Of a stretch of 64,000 nt of DNA, positions 8,342-16,144 are shown piece after piece. The translations under genes and the position numbers were made by a program. The DNA comes from Pseudomonadota bacterium. Its GTDB lineage: Bacteria > Pseudomonadota > Gammaproteobacteria > Burkholderiales > Burkholderiaceae_C. The DNA is taken from the NCBI GenBank assembly GCA_021816585.1, contig JAKAXL010000005.1:1-64000 (forward strand), in the 5' to 3' direction. The notes under the pieces were generated by a model. That model made no database searches, was not told the origin of the DNA, and saw only the letters and a program-made list of their open reading frames with translations. Position 1 is the stretch's first letter, and every line of letters starts with the position of its first letter.

Positions 8342-8356
8342 GACCTCTGCTACATT
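8328..8356 (+). promoter_or_regulatory. Candidate sigma-70 promoter of lldD
   Basis: TTGGTC (8328-8333) and TACATT (8351-8356) are separated by exactly 17 bases. The -35 lies within the operator, so bound LldR would block RNA polymerase. Each hexamer matches the consensus only partly. Confidence 0.5.
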
Positions 8357-8437
8357 GATCGCAAGCGAGGCGTGGCGCCCCGCTGCCCAGTCCCCCCGCA
8401 GCGCGGACAGGCCTAGCCTGGCCGCCGGAGTTTGCCG

Positions 8438-9583
8438 ATGAGCGTGATCACCTGCGTCGAAGACCTGCGCCTGCTGGCGCGCAGGCGTGTGCCCCGGATG
8501 TTCTACGACTACGCCGATTCCGGCTCGTGGACCGAGACCACCTACCGCGCGAACGAGCAGGATTTCCAGCGCATCCAGCTGCGCCAGCGCGTCGCCGTGA
8601 ACGTCGAGACCCGCAGCCTGCGCACGCGCATGCTCGGCGAGGAGGTCGCGATGCCGGTGGCGCTGGCGCCGACCGGGCTGACCGGAATGCAGCATGCCGA
8701 CGGCGAGATCCTGGCCGCGCGCGCGGCGCAGGACTTCGGGGTTCCGTTCACGCTGTCGACCATGAGCATCTGCTCCATCGAGGACATCGCCGCCCACACC
8801 AGCGCGCCGTTCTGGTTCCAGCTGTACGTGATGCGCGACCGCGACTTCATCGAGCGCCTGATCGACCGCGCGAAGGCCGCCAACTGCTCGGCGCTGATGC
8901 TGACGCTGGACCTGCAGATCCTCGGCCAGCGCCACAAGGACCTGAAGAACGGGCTGACCGCGCCGCCGCGCCCGACGCTGCGCAACCTGCTCGACCTGGC
9001 CACCAAGCCGCGCTGGGTGATGGGCATCGCGCGTACGCGTCGGCGCAGCTTCGGCAACATCGTCGGCCACGCCCGCGGCGTCGACGACCTGAGCTCGCTG
9101 TCGTCGTGGACCAGCCAGCAGTTCGACCCCCGGCTGAACTGGAGCGACGTCGAATGGATCAAGCGCCGCTGGGGCGGCAAGCTGATCGTCAAGGGGGTCA
9201 TGGATGCCGAGGACGCGCGGCTGGCCGCCGACTGCGGCGCCGACGCGCTGGTGGTTTCCAACCACGGCGGGCGCCAGCTCGACGGCGCGCCGAGCTCGAT
9301 CGCCGCGCTGCCGGCGATCGTCGACGCCGTCGGCTCGCGCATGGAGGTCTGGATGGACGGCGGCATCCGCAGCGGCCAGGACGTGTTCAAGGCGCTCGCG
9401 CTGGGAGCGCGCGGCACGCTGATCGGGCGCGCCTTCCTCTACGGCCTCGGCGCCATGGGCGAGGCCGGGGTGACGCGCTGCCTGCAGCTGATCCGCAACG
9501 AACTCGACCTCACGATGGCTTTTTGCGGGCTGGACGACGTGTCGCGCATCGACCGCGGCACATTGATCGAATCCAGGCGCTGA
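8438..9583 (+). CDS. lldD: FMN-dependent L-lactate dehydrogenase, 381 aa
   Basis: Member of the FMN-dependent alpha-hydroxyacid dehydrogenase family (LldD, glycolate oxidase, mandelate dehydrogenase). It oxidises L-lactate to pyruvate, passing electrons to the quinone pool at the inner membrane. The N-terminal MFYDYADSGSWTE, the FMN-binding APTGLTGMQH and the active-site signature VSNHGGRQLDGA with catalytic His276 are all intact, as is DGGIRSGQDVFKALALGA at the phosphate site. The ATG at 8438 has CCGGAG seven bases upstream; the ORF's TTG two codons earlier is not needed. The divergent LldR and operator argue for lactate over glycolate or mandelate. Confidence 0.9.
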   Translation: MSVITCVEDLRLLARRRVPRMFYDYADSGSWTETTYRANEQDFQRIQLRQRVAVNVETRSLRTRMLGEEVAMPVALAPTGLTGMQHADGEILAARAAQDFGVPFTLSTMSICSIEDIAAHTSAPFWFQLYVMRDRDFIERLIDRAKAANCSALMLTLDLQILGQRHKDLKNGLTAPPRPTLRNLLDLATKPRWVMGIARTRRRSFGNIVGHARGVDDLSSLSSWTSQQFDPRLNWSDVEWIKRRWGGKLIVKGVMDAEDARLAADCGADALVVSNHGGRQLDGAPSSIAALPAIVDAVGSRMEVWMDGGIRSGQDVFKALALGARGTLIGRAFLYGLGAMGEAGVTRCLQLIRNELDLTMAFCGLDDVSRIDRGTLIESRR

Positions 9584-9640
9584 AGCTGCGCGACGCGGGC
9601 CGCATGCGCGCGCGGCGCGCCCCGCCCCGGCACGGCCACG

Positions 9641-9717
9641 CACAGGCCGCGCACAGGCCGCGCGCAGGCCGCGCGCAGGCCGCGCACAGGCCGCGCACAG
9701 GCCGCGCACAGGCCGCG
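9641..9717. repeat. 11-bp tandem repeat, seven copies
   Basis: Seven contiguous units of CACAGGCCGCG; two central units carry one change (CGCAGGCCGCG). It fills most of the 229-bp gap between lldD and the thioesterase. The 11-bp period is not a multiple of three and is close to one DNA helical turn. No gene is supported across it. Confidence 0.9.
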
Positions 9718-9812
9718 ACCCGATCGCTCCGCAGCGAGTTTGCCGGCGGTGGCGGCGCCTGCATACACTTGCGGGAACGTCGCCTCCCCGCTCCCGTCCC
9801 GCGCCTGCCGCC

Positions 9813-10304
9813 ATGTCCAGTTCCCCGCAGCCCACCGCGATCCAGGACCTCTATCCCGAGCACCTGGCCCATTGCTACGGCTGCGGCCGGCTGAACGAGC
9901 AGGGGCACCACATCCGCACCTTCGAGGAGGACGGACAGACGGTCTCGGAGTTCACGCCCGACGCCAGCCACGTCGCGGTGCCGGGTTTCGTGTACGGCGG
10001 CGTGATTGCATCGTTGATCGACTGTCATTCCACCGCGACTGCGGCAGCAGCGATGGCCGCGGCCAGCGGACAGCCGCTGGCGCGCGACACCGGCCGGCCG
10101 CCGCCGCGCTTCGTCACGGGTTCCCTGCACGTCGACTACCTGCGCCCGACCCCGCTGGGCGAGACCCTGGTGGTGCGCGGCAAGGCCCGCGAGATCAAGG
10201 GACGCAAGGTGGTGGTCGAGTCGACGGTCTACGCCGGCGGCGTGGCCACCGCGCGCGGCGAGGTGGTGGCGGTGCTGATGCCCGACAACTTCGGCCAGAC
10301 CTGA
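9813..10304 (+). CDS. PaaI-family hot-dog thioesterase, 163 aa
   Basis: Single hot-dog (4HBT) domain. The central helix region VPGFVYGGVIASLIDCHSTATAA corresponds to the V.GG...L.D active-site helix of PaaI-like acyl-CoA thioesterases, and GSLHVDYLRPTPLGETLVVRGKA forms the following strands. An N-terminal CYGCG pair of cysteines is frequent in this subgroup. Substrate acyl-CoA is unknown. The ATG at 9813 follows the tandem repeat region. Its stop is almost adjacent to the diguanylate cyclase ORF, so the two may be co-transcribed. Confidence 0.8.
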   Translation: MSSSPQPTAIQDLYPEHLAHCYGCGRLNEQGHHIRTFEEDGQTVSEFTPDASHVAVPGFVYGGVIASLIDCHSTATAAAAMAAASGQPLARDTGRPPPRFVTGSLHVDYLRPTPLGETLVVRGKAREIKGRKVVVESTVYAGGVATARGEVVAVLMPDNFGQT

Positions 10305-10323
10305 CGTGTCCCCGGCCCGGCCC

Positions 10324-11889
10324 ATGAGCGCGCCCCCGCTCTCCCCGACACGCCCCGGGCCCCAGCCGTTCAATCGCTACGGGCTGCTGCGCCGCCCCGA
10401 CGACGAACACGCCTTCGTGCTCGGCAACTGGGCCGAACTGGCGCCGCGCGCCTGCGCCGTCGGACTGTGGGGCGGGCTGCTGTTCGCCGCCGGCACGCTG
10501 GCCGACCTGCTGCTGATGCGCCAGCCCACGCCGTGGGGGCCGCTGCTGCTGACCCGCCTGCTGGTGCTCGCGCTGGGCTTGCGCCTGGCCTGGGTGACGC
10601 GCCCCGGCGCCACCCCCGACGTGCAGGGCCTGCGCCTGTGGATGGCGCTGTTCCAGGTCGCCGTACTGCTCGGGCTGCGCGTGGTCGTGCAACTGCACGG
10701 GCAGGTCGCGTCGTACCAGGGCATCGCCGCGGTGCTCGCCTGCGTGGCGATCTACGCCTACGCGCCGATGCTGCGCCCGCCGCAGTTCTGGTTCATGCCG
10801 CTGTGGCTGGCGCTGGCCGTGCTGCAGCAGCTGGCGCTGCTGCACGCGGCGCCGGCCGAGGCGCTGCTGTTCCTGGTCCTGCTGGGCTGCGTCAACATCA
10901 TCGGCTGGAGCCTGGCCACGCACGCCAACCGCGTGCAGCGCAACGCCTGGCTCGACCGCCGCCGCCTGCAGGCGGAGTTTTCCGACCGCGTCGCCGCCGA
11001 GCAGAACCTGCGCCACCTGTTCGAGGCCAGCCCGGTGCCGCTGGTGCTCGCCGGCTGGCCGCACGGCCAGTTGCTGCATGTGAACCAGGCGGCGCTGGAC
11101 CTGCTGGATCCGCAACGCGCGCTGGCCGATCCGATGCTGGCGCAGGCGGCTGACTTCTATGCCGACCCGCAGACGGCGTCGACGCTGGGGCGCTCGCTGG
11201 CGCGGCACGACGCCATCGGCCCACTCGACCTGCGCATGAAGGACAGCGCGCGACGCGTGCTCGACGTCATGCTCAGCGCGCGCAGGCTGCGCTACGACGG
11301 GCGTCGCGCGGTGCTGGCCAGCCTGGTCGAGATCACCCACCGCAAGCGCCACGAGCACGAGTTGCGCCGTCTCGCGCACACCGACGCGCTGACCGGGCTG
11401 CACAACCGGCGAGGTTTCTTCGCGCGTGCCGAACGCATCAGCCGCGACCCCGCACTGGCCCCGCTGGCGCTGCTGGTGCTGGACGTCGATCACTTCAAGA
11501 GCATCAACGACCGCCACGGCCACGCCATCGGCGACCTCGTGCTGCAGCAACTGGCCGGACGCATGAGTTCGGTGCTGCGCGACGCCGACCTGCTGGCGCG
11601 CATCGGCGGCGAGGAGTTCGCGGCACTGCTTTGCGGCACCTCGTCGCAACAGGCCTGGGAACTGGCCGAACGCCTGCGCTGCGCGGTGTGCGAGCACGAG
11701 CTGCGCTGCCAGGGCCTGCGCTTGTCCTTGAGCGTGAGCGTGGGCGTGGCCCTGCTGGATGCCGGCGAGACCGACTGGGAGGCCGCGCTGGCGCGCGCCG
11801 ACGACGCCATGTACCGGGCGAAGCAGGCCGGGCGCAACCAGGTCTGTCCGCGCCCCGCCGCGGACGCAGCCGCCGACGCCGCAGCCTGA
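10324..11889 (+). CDS. Membrane-anchored PAS-GGDEF diguanylate cyclase, 521 aa
   Basis: The enzyme makes the second messenger c-di-GMP from two GTP. The N-terminal half has about six hydrophobic segments (residues 35-210, a MASE-like membrane module), then a PAS-like domain (FEASPVPLVLAG...), then a complete GGDEF domain. The active-site loop is GGEEF (residues 428-432). An RxxD inhibitory site (RDAD, 419-422) lies exactly five residues before it, so product feedback inhibition is expected. A GTG at 10306, two bases after the thioesterase stop, would add six residues; neither start has a clear ribosome-binding site. The sensed signal is unknown. Confidence 0.85.
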   Translation: MSAPPLSPTRPGPQPFNRYGLLRRPDDEHAFVLGNWAELAPRACAVGLWGGLLFAAGTLADLLLMRQPTPWGPLLLTRLLVLALGLRLAWVTRPGATPDVQGLRLWMALFQVAVLLGLRVVVQLHGQVASYQGIAAVLACVAIYAYAPMLRPPQFWFMPLWLALAVLQQLALLHAAPAEALLFLVLLGCVNIIGWSLATHANRVQRNAWLDRRRLQAEFSDRVAAEQNLRHLFEASPVPLVLAGWPHGQLLHVNQAALDLLDPQRALADPMLAQAADFYADPQTASTLGRSLARHDAIGPLDLRMKDSARRVLDVMLSARRLRYDGRRAVLASLVEITHRKRHEHELRRLAHTDALTGLHNRRGFFARAERISRDPALAPLALLVLDVDHFKSINDRHGHAIGDLVLQQLAGRMSSVLRDADLLARIGGEEFAALLCGTSSQQAWELAERLRCAVCEHELRCQGLRLSLSVSVGVALLDAGETDWEAALARADDAMYRAKQAGRNQVCPRPAADAAADAAA

Positions 11890-11905
11890 GCCGGCGGCGC
11901 CGCGC

Positions 11906-12547
11906 TCAGCCGCCGGCTGCGTCCGCGGCCGGCGCCAGTGCGCCGACGAAACGCTCCACCGCCGGGCGCTGCCGCGGCTCGCGCAGGCGTGCGCGCGTTC
12001 CCACGGCGACGAAACACACCGCGCGCTCGAAGCCCTGCAGTCCGAAGCATTCGCGCAGCGCGCGGCTGTCCATTGCCAGGCCGCTGACCAGGCCGGCGCC
12101 GAAACCCTGCGCATGCGCCATCAGCAGCAGGTTCTGCAACGCGCAGCCCAGGCTGACCATGCGCTCGTGCGGGGTGATGTGCCCCTGCGCATCGCCGCCC
12201 TCGCGCACCACGGCCAGCGCCAGGAACGGTGCCCGCGAGGCCTTGTCGCGGGCACGCGCGCGCTCGTCGCCCCCCGCCGCGGGGTCGCGTTCGAGCAGCG
12301 CCTGCTCGAAGACCGCGGCCAGGCGCTCGCGCGCGTCGGCACCGACCAGCACGAAGCGCCACGGCAGGATCTGCCCGTGGTCGGGCGCGGTCGCGGCGGC
12401 CTCGAAGAGCTGGCGGCGCTGCGCGGCGTCGGGTCCCGGTTCGACGAGATGCCGGGGGCCGGTCTGCATGCGCCGGCGCATCTGCGCCAGCAACCGCGAG
12501 GGATCGCAGGACTCGACGCCGGGGGGCGGGAAGTCGGGGGAGGTCAT
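11906..12547 (-). CDS. YdjA-like nitroreductase, 213 aa
   Basis: FMN-dependent NAD(P)H nitroreductase fold. The N-terminal RRRMQTGPRHLVEPGP positions the FMN-binding arginines, ATAPDHGQILPWRFVLVG is the family's conserved helix-loop, and LGCALQNLLLMAHAQGFGAGLVSG is the dimer-core helix. Length is typical of the short YdjA group. The natural substrate is unknown; family members reduce nitroaromatics, quinones or flavins. The ATG at 12547 was chosen because the upstream extension is low-complexity Arg/Ser sequence overlapping the divergent nsrR. The 163-bp gap to nsrR is shared regulatory space. Confidence 0.8.
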   Translation of the reverse strand: MTSPDFPPPGVESCDPSRLLAQMRRRMQTGPRHLVEPGPDAAQRRQLFEAAATAPDHGQILPWRFVLVGADARERLAAVFEQALLERDPAAGGDERARARDKASRAPFLALAVVREGGDAQGHITPHERMVSLGCALQNLLLMAHAQGFGAGLVSGLAMDSRALRECFGLQGFERAVCFVAVGTRARLREPRQRPAVERFVGALAPAADAAGG

Positions 12548-12710
12548 GGAGCGTGCGCTCGCGCGCGGCGGACGGCGGCTGCCGGTTCTTGGGTCAAGCT
12601 TAGCCGCAAGCCGGAAGTCCTGAATCGGCATCGGAAATGCCATTAAAATGGGGAGTATCGGCGTCGCGCCCCGCGCGGCGCCGGCCACCCTGCCCCGCCG
12701 GACCCCGCCG

Positions 12711-13163
12711 ATGAAACTCACCGCCTTTGCAGATTTCGGATTGCGCACGCTGCTGCTGCTCGCCGCCGGACGGCGCTCCAGCTGGTCCAGCGCCGAACTC
12801 GCCGAACGACTGCAGGTCTCGCGAGACCACCTGGTCAAGGTCATCCAGCGCCTGGCCGCCGGAGGCTACGTGCAGACCACGCGCGGGGCCGGCGGCGGTG
12901 TGTCGCTGGCACAGGATCCGCAGTCCATCCGCCTCGGCCAGGTGCTGGCGTGGATGGAGCAGGAGCAGGCGCTGGTCGAATGCTTCCGCGACGACGGCGG
13001 CTCCTGCCGGCTCAACCCGATGTGCCATCTGCGCGGGCGCCTGTCGGCGGCCGAGAAGGCCTTCTACGCCGAACTCGACCGCAGCACGCTGGCCGACTGC
13101 CTCAACCCCGCGCTGCGCGCCTTCGCGCGCGCCGAGCCCGGCAGCGTGCGCCTGCCGGCCTGA
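12711..13163 (+). CDS. nsrR: Rrf2-family nitric-oxide-sensing repressor NsrR, 150 aa
   Basis: Rrf2-type winged HTH (WSSAELAERLQVSRDHLVKVIQRL, residues 23-46, then the wing TTRGAGGGVSL) followed by three cysteines, Cys91, Cys99 and Cys105, that match the iron-sulfur ligands of NsrR. NO destroys the cluster and releases the repressor. The next gene, convergent with it, encodes a RIC/YtfE repair protein, a standard NsrR target, which separates this protein from IscR. The start at 12711 (MKLTAFADFGLR) is the canonical Rrf2 N-terminus; a TAAAAT box at 12644-12649 could serve as -10. Confidence 0.88.
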   Translation: MKLTAFADFGLRTLLLLAAGRRSSWSSAELAERLQVSRDHLVKVIQRLAAGGYVQTTRGAGGGVSLAQDPQSIRLGQVLAWMEQEQALVECFRDDGGSCRLNPMCHLRGRLSAAEKAFYAELDRSTLADCLNPALRAFARAEPGSVRLPA

Positions 13164-13189
13164 GGCGCGCACCGCCGGCCGGCCGCAGG

Positions 13190-13888
13190 CTAGGCGGATT
13201 CGTACTCGGGGAACAGCAGGTTGTTCTCCAGGTGGATGTGCTGCACCAGGTCGTCGGCGAACTTCGCCACGCCGGCGTACAGCGCGCGCCACGAATTGCA
13301 GGCCTGCTCCGGAAGCTCGCCGTCGCGCGTGATGTCGCGCAGCTGCTGCAGCAGTTGCGCGTGCTCGACATGCTCGTCGCGCATGCGCGAGATCGGCGCG
13401 TTCAGCGGCGTGCCGCGCGGCATGCGCTGCATCATCGGGAACAGGATCTGCTCTTCCTTGGCCATGTGCTCCGACAGCTCGCGCAGCACGCGCTCGAGCA
13501 GCTCGCCCAGCCCGGCCGGGACCTGCGGATGGTCGTGGTGCACGCGCTCCACCTTGCGCGCCAGCAGCGCCAGCTCGGGAAGCTCGGCACGGTGCGTGTC
13601 GTGGAAACGCTCGCGGATGTACTGGGTCAGCTCGGCCGGGTCGCTCGGCGCATCGCAGGCCTGCGGCGCGAGCTCGGCGATCTGTTGCTCGAGCTGCTGC
13701 AGCTCGAGCCCGCGTTCGGCGGCGGCCTCGCGCAGCGTGCGCGCACCGCCGCAGCAGTAGTCCAGGCGCAGCTGGCGCAGCAGGCCCAGGGCCTGCGGAT
13801 GGCTGCGCGCGAGCTCGCCCAGTGCGAGCCCGCCCAGATCGCCGGGCACGGCGGCAGCCGGCTGCGCGGCATCGACGACATCATGCAT
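13190..13888 (-). CDS. ytfE: Iron-sulfur cluster repair di-iron protein (RIC/YtfE/ScdA), 232 aa
   Basis: The N-terminal ScdA domain bears the hallmark LRLDYCCGG near residue 43. The C-terminal hemerythrin-like four-helix bundle supplies di-iron ligands in HTHRAELPE-type, VHHDHPQVP, EHMAKEEQILFP and DEHVEH stretches. The protein repairs Fe-S clusters damaged by NO or peroxide. The start at 13888 has AGGAG eight bases upstream. It faces nsrR, and a 14-bp palindrome lies 26 bases before the start, so NsrR control is expected. Confidence 0.9.
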   Translation of the reverse strand: MHDVVDAAQPAAAVPGDLGGLALGELARSHPQALGLLRQLRLDYCCGGARTLREAAAERGLELQQLEQQIAELAPQACDAPSDPAELTQYIRERFHDTHRAELPELALLARKVERVHHDHPQVPAGLGELLERVLRELSEHMAKEEQILFPMMQRMPRGTPLNAPISRMRDEHVEHAQLLQQLRDITRDGELPEQACNSWRALYAGVAKFADDLVQHIHLENNLLFPEYESA

Positions 13889-13913
13889 GATCGACTCCTG
13901 TTCGAATCGGGTT

Positions 13914-13927
13914 TGAATAGGTATTCA
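13914..13927. promoter_or_regulatory. Candidate NsrR operator upstream of ytfE
   Basis: TGAATAGGTATTCA is a perfect 6-2-6 palindrome in an AT-rich pocket 26 bp upstream of the ytfE start. NsrR sites are AT-rich palindromes of related form, but this one is shorter than the usual 11-1-11 layout, so the assignment rests mainly on context. Confidence 0.45.
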
Positions 13928-14008
13928 GCGTACTCTAATTCCCCGAAAAGAGGAATCTCTTTTACCTCTTTTGGCGCGTCGCGCCACCGCGGCGCCGGAA
14001 CTCGGGTG

Positions 14009-14024
14009 CTGTATGCTTGAACAG
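14009..14024. promoter_or_regulatory. Candidate LexA box upstream of the UvrD-like gene
   Basis: CTGTATGCTTGAACAG keeps both CTGT and ACAG arms at the LexA spacing (CTGT-N8-ACAG). It ends 22 bases before the ATG at 14047. In E. coli uvrD also has a LexA box. The inner AT alternation is weaker than in the imuA box. Confidence 0.55.
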
Positions 14025-14046
14025 TTCCTCGATCCCCCGTGCCCGC

Positions 14047-16128
14047 ATGTCCGCCGTCGTCGATTCCGTGCAATGCTGCAGTGAACTGTTCGGGCTCAAC
14101 CCCGAACAGCGCGAGGCTGTCGCGCACGGCCGCGGCGAGGCGCGCGCGCCGGCGCTGCTGCTGATCGCGGGCGCCGGATCCGGCAAGACCACGACCCTGG
14201 CCGCGCGCGTGGCGCGCCTGGTGCTCGACGGCGCGGACCCGCAGCGCATCGTGCTGCTGAGCTTCTCGCGCCGCGCCGCGCAGGACCTGCAGCGTCGCGT
14301 CGGCGCCGCGCTGGCGCAGGCGCTCGGCCTGCCGCCGGCGCAGCCGGCGCCGGCGCTGGCGTGGGCCGGCACCTTCCATTCGGTGGGCGCCCGGCTGCTG
14401 CGCGAATACGCGCGCCACATCGGGCTGGCCAGCGACTTCAGCGTGCTCGACCGCGGCGACTCCGAGGACCTGCTGGGCCTGCAGCGCCAAGCGCTGGGCT
14501 TCGGCGAGCGCCGGCAGCGCTTTCCGCTGAAATCCACCTGCCTGGCCATCCATTCGCGCTGCATCAACAGCGGCGATGCGCTGGGCGAGGTGCTGCGCGA
14601 GCACTTCCCGTGGTGCGCGGCCCACGCCTCCGAGCTGCGCCTGCTGTTCCAGGCCTACACCGCGGAAAAGCTGCGCCAGCACCTGCTGGACTTCGACGAC
14701 CTGCTGCTGTGGTGGTCGCAGATGATGTCCGAGCCGCTGCTGGCGCCGCGCATCGGCAGCCGCTTCGACCACGTGCTGGTCGACGAGTACCAGGACACCA
14801 ACCGGCTGCAGGCGGCCATCGTGCGCGGACTCAGGCCCGACGGCGCCGGAGTCACCGCGGTCGGCGACGACGCGCAGGCGATCTATTCCTTCCGCGCCGC
14901 CGAGGTGCGCAACATCCTGGACTTCCCCGCGCAATACCCGAACCCGGCGCGGGTGCTGGGGCTGACGCGCAACTATCGCAGCACGCAGCCGATCCTCGAC
15001 GCCGCCAACGCGCTGATGACGCAGGCCGGCGAGGGCTACGCCAAGCGCCTGTGGACCGATCGCGCCTCGCGCCACCTGCCGCGTCTGGTGCACGTCGCCG
15101 ACGAGGCCGCGCAGGCCGACCGGGTGGCCGGGCAGGTGCTGGCACTGCGCGAGCGCGGCCTCGCGCTGCGTCAGCAGGCGGTGCTGTTTCGCGCCTCGCA
15201 GCACAGCGCGGTGCTGGAGCTGGAGCTGCAGCGCCGGCGCATCCCCTTCGTCAAGTTCGGCGGGCTGCGCTTCATCGACACCGCGCACGTGAAGGACGTG
15301 CTGGCGCTGCTGCGCTGGAGCTCCAACCCGCGCCACCGCCTGGCCGCCTTCCGCGTCGCGCAGCTGGTCCCCGGAATCGGGCCCGCGCACACGCGCCGGC
15401 TGCTCGCCGAGCTGCAGTCCGCGGCCGAGCCGGCGCAGGCGCTGCGCGAGTTCCGCGCGCCGCCCGCCGCGCGCGAGGACTGGGACGAACTGCTGCGCCT
15501 GTGGCAGCGCCTGCACGCGCAGCCGGCGTGGCCGGGGCCCGTCGAGCTCGCCTGCGCGTGGTACGAGACCCAGCTGCCGCGCCTGCACGACGACGCCGCG
15601 GCGCGCGCCGCCGACCTGCGCCAGTTGTGCCGCATCGCGGGCTCCTACGCCGACGCGCAGCGCTTCATCACCGAGCTGACCCTGGATCCGCCCGAACTCG
15701 GCAGCGACCTCGCCGGGCCGGCGCTGCGCGACGACGACTACCTGATCCTGTCGACCATGCACTCGGCCAAGGGCCAGGAATGGAAGGCCGTGTACCTGCT
15801 CAACGCGGTCGACGGCTGCATTCCCTCCGACCTGGCCTGCGACAACCCGCGCCAGCTCGACGAGGAGCGCCGCCTGCTGTACGTGGCGATGACGCGCGCG
15901 CGCGAGCACCTCGAGGTGCTGGTGCCGCAGCGCTTTTACGTCACGCAGCAGGCCGCGCGCGGCGACGTGCACCTGCACGCGCTGCCCAGCCGCTTTCTCG
16001 ATGCCTCGGTGCGCGCGCTGATGCACGAATCGACGCCGAGCGCGCAGCCCGAGCCGCCTGCGCCCGCCGACCACGGGCCGGCCGCGGCGCCGACGCTGGC
16101 CGATCGCGTCGCGGCGCGCTGGGACTGA
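14047..16128 (+). CDS. UvrD/Rep-type superfamily 1 DNA helicase, 693 aa
   Basis: ATP-dependent 3'-5' DNA helicase. All SF1A motifs are visible: Q-motif region LNPEQREAV, Walker A AGAGSGKTTTL, motif Ia LSFSRRAAQDL, Walker B VDEYQDTN, motif III GDDAQAIYSFRAA, motif IV LTRNYRST, motif V TMHSAKGQEWKAVYL and motif VI VAMTRAREHL. Length is close to Rep/UvrD/PcrA; which of these it replaces is not decidable by eye. The ATG at 14047 was chosen over a TTG at 14017, which would fall inside the LexA-like box. The C-terminal 40 residues are Pro/Ala-rich. Confidence 0.88.
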   Translation: MSAVVDSVQCCSELFGLNPEQREAVAHGRGEARAPALLLIAGAGSGKTTTLAARVARLVLDGADPQRIVLLSFSRRAAQDLQRRVGAALAQALGLPPAQPAPALAWAGTFHSVGARLLREYARHIGLASDFSVLDRGDSEDLLGLQRQALGFGERRQRFPLKSTCLAIHSRCINSGDALGEVLREHFPWCAAHASELRLLFQAYTAEKLRQHLLDFDDLLLWWSQMMSEPLLAPRIGSRFDHVLVDEYQDTNRLQAAIVRGLRPDGAGVTAVGDDAQAIYSFRAAEVRNILDFPAQYPNPARVLGLTRNYRSTQPILDAANALMTQAGEGYAKRLWTDRASRHLPRLVHVADEAAQADRVAGQVLALRERGLALRQQAVLFRASQHSAVLELELQRRRIPFVKFGGLRFIDTAHVKDVLALLRWSSNPRHRLAAFRVAQLVPGIGPAHTRRLLAELQSAAEPAQALREFRAPPAAREDWDELLRLWQRLHAQPAWPGPVELACAWYETQLPRLHDDAAARAADLRQLCRIAGSYADAQRFITELTLDPPELGSDLAGPALRDDDYLILSTMHSAKGQEWKAVYLLNAVDGCIPSDLACDNPRQLDEERRLLYVAMTRAREHLEVLVPQRFYVTQQAARGDVHLHALPSRFLDASVRALMHESTPSAQPEPPAPADHGPAAAPTLADRVAARWD

Positions 16129-16144
16129 GGGCCCGCCCGGCGCC

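Noticed and set aside
9641-9717. Possible CRISPR array
   Set aside because: Units are 11 bp with no spacers, and no cas genes are near; it is a simple tandem repeat.
8527-9894. 455-aa ORF overlapping lldD in another frame
   Set aside because: Low-complexity Arg/Ala product, while lldD in frame has the full FMN-dehydrogenase motif set.
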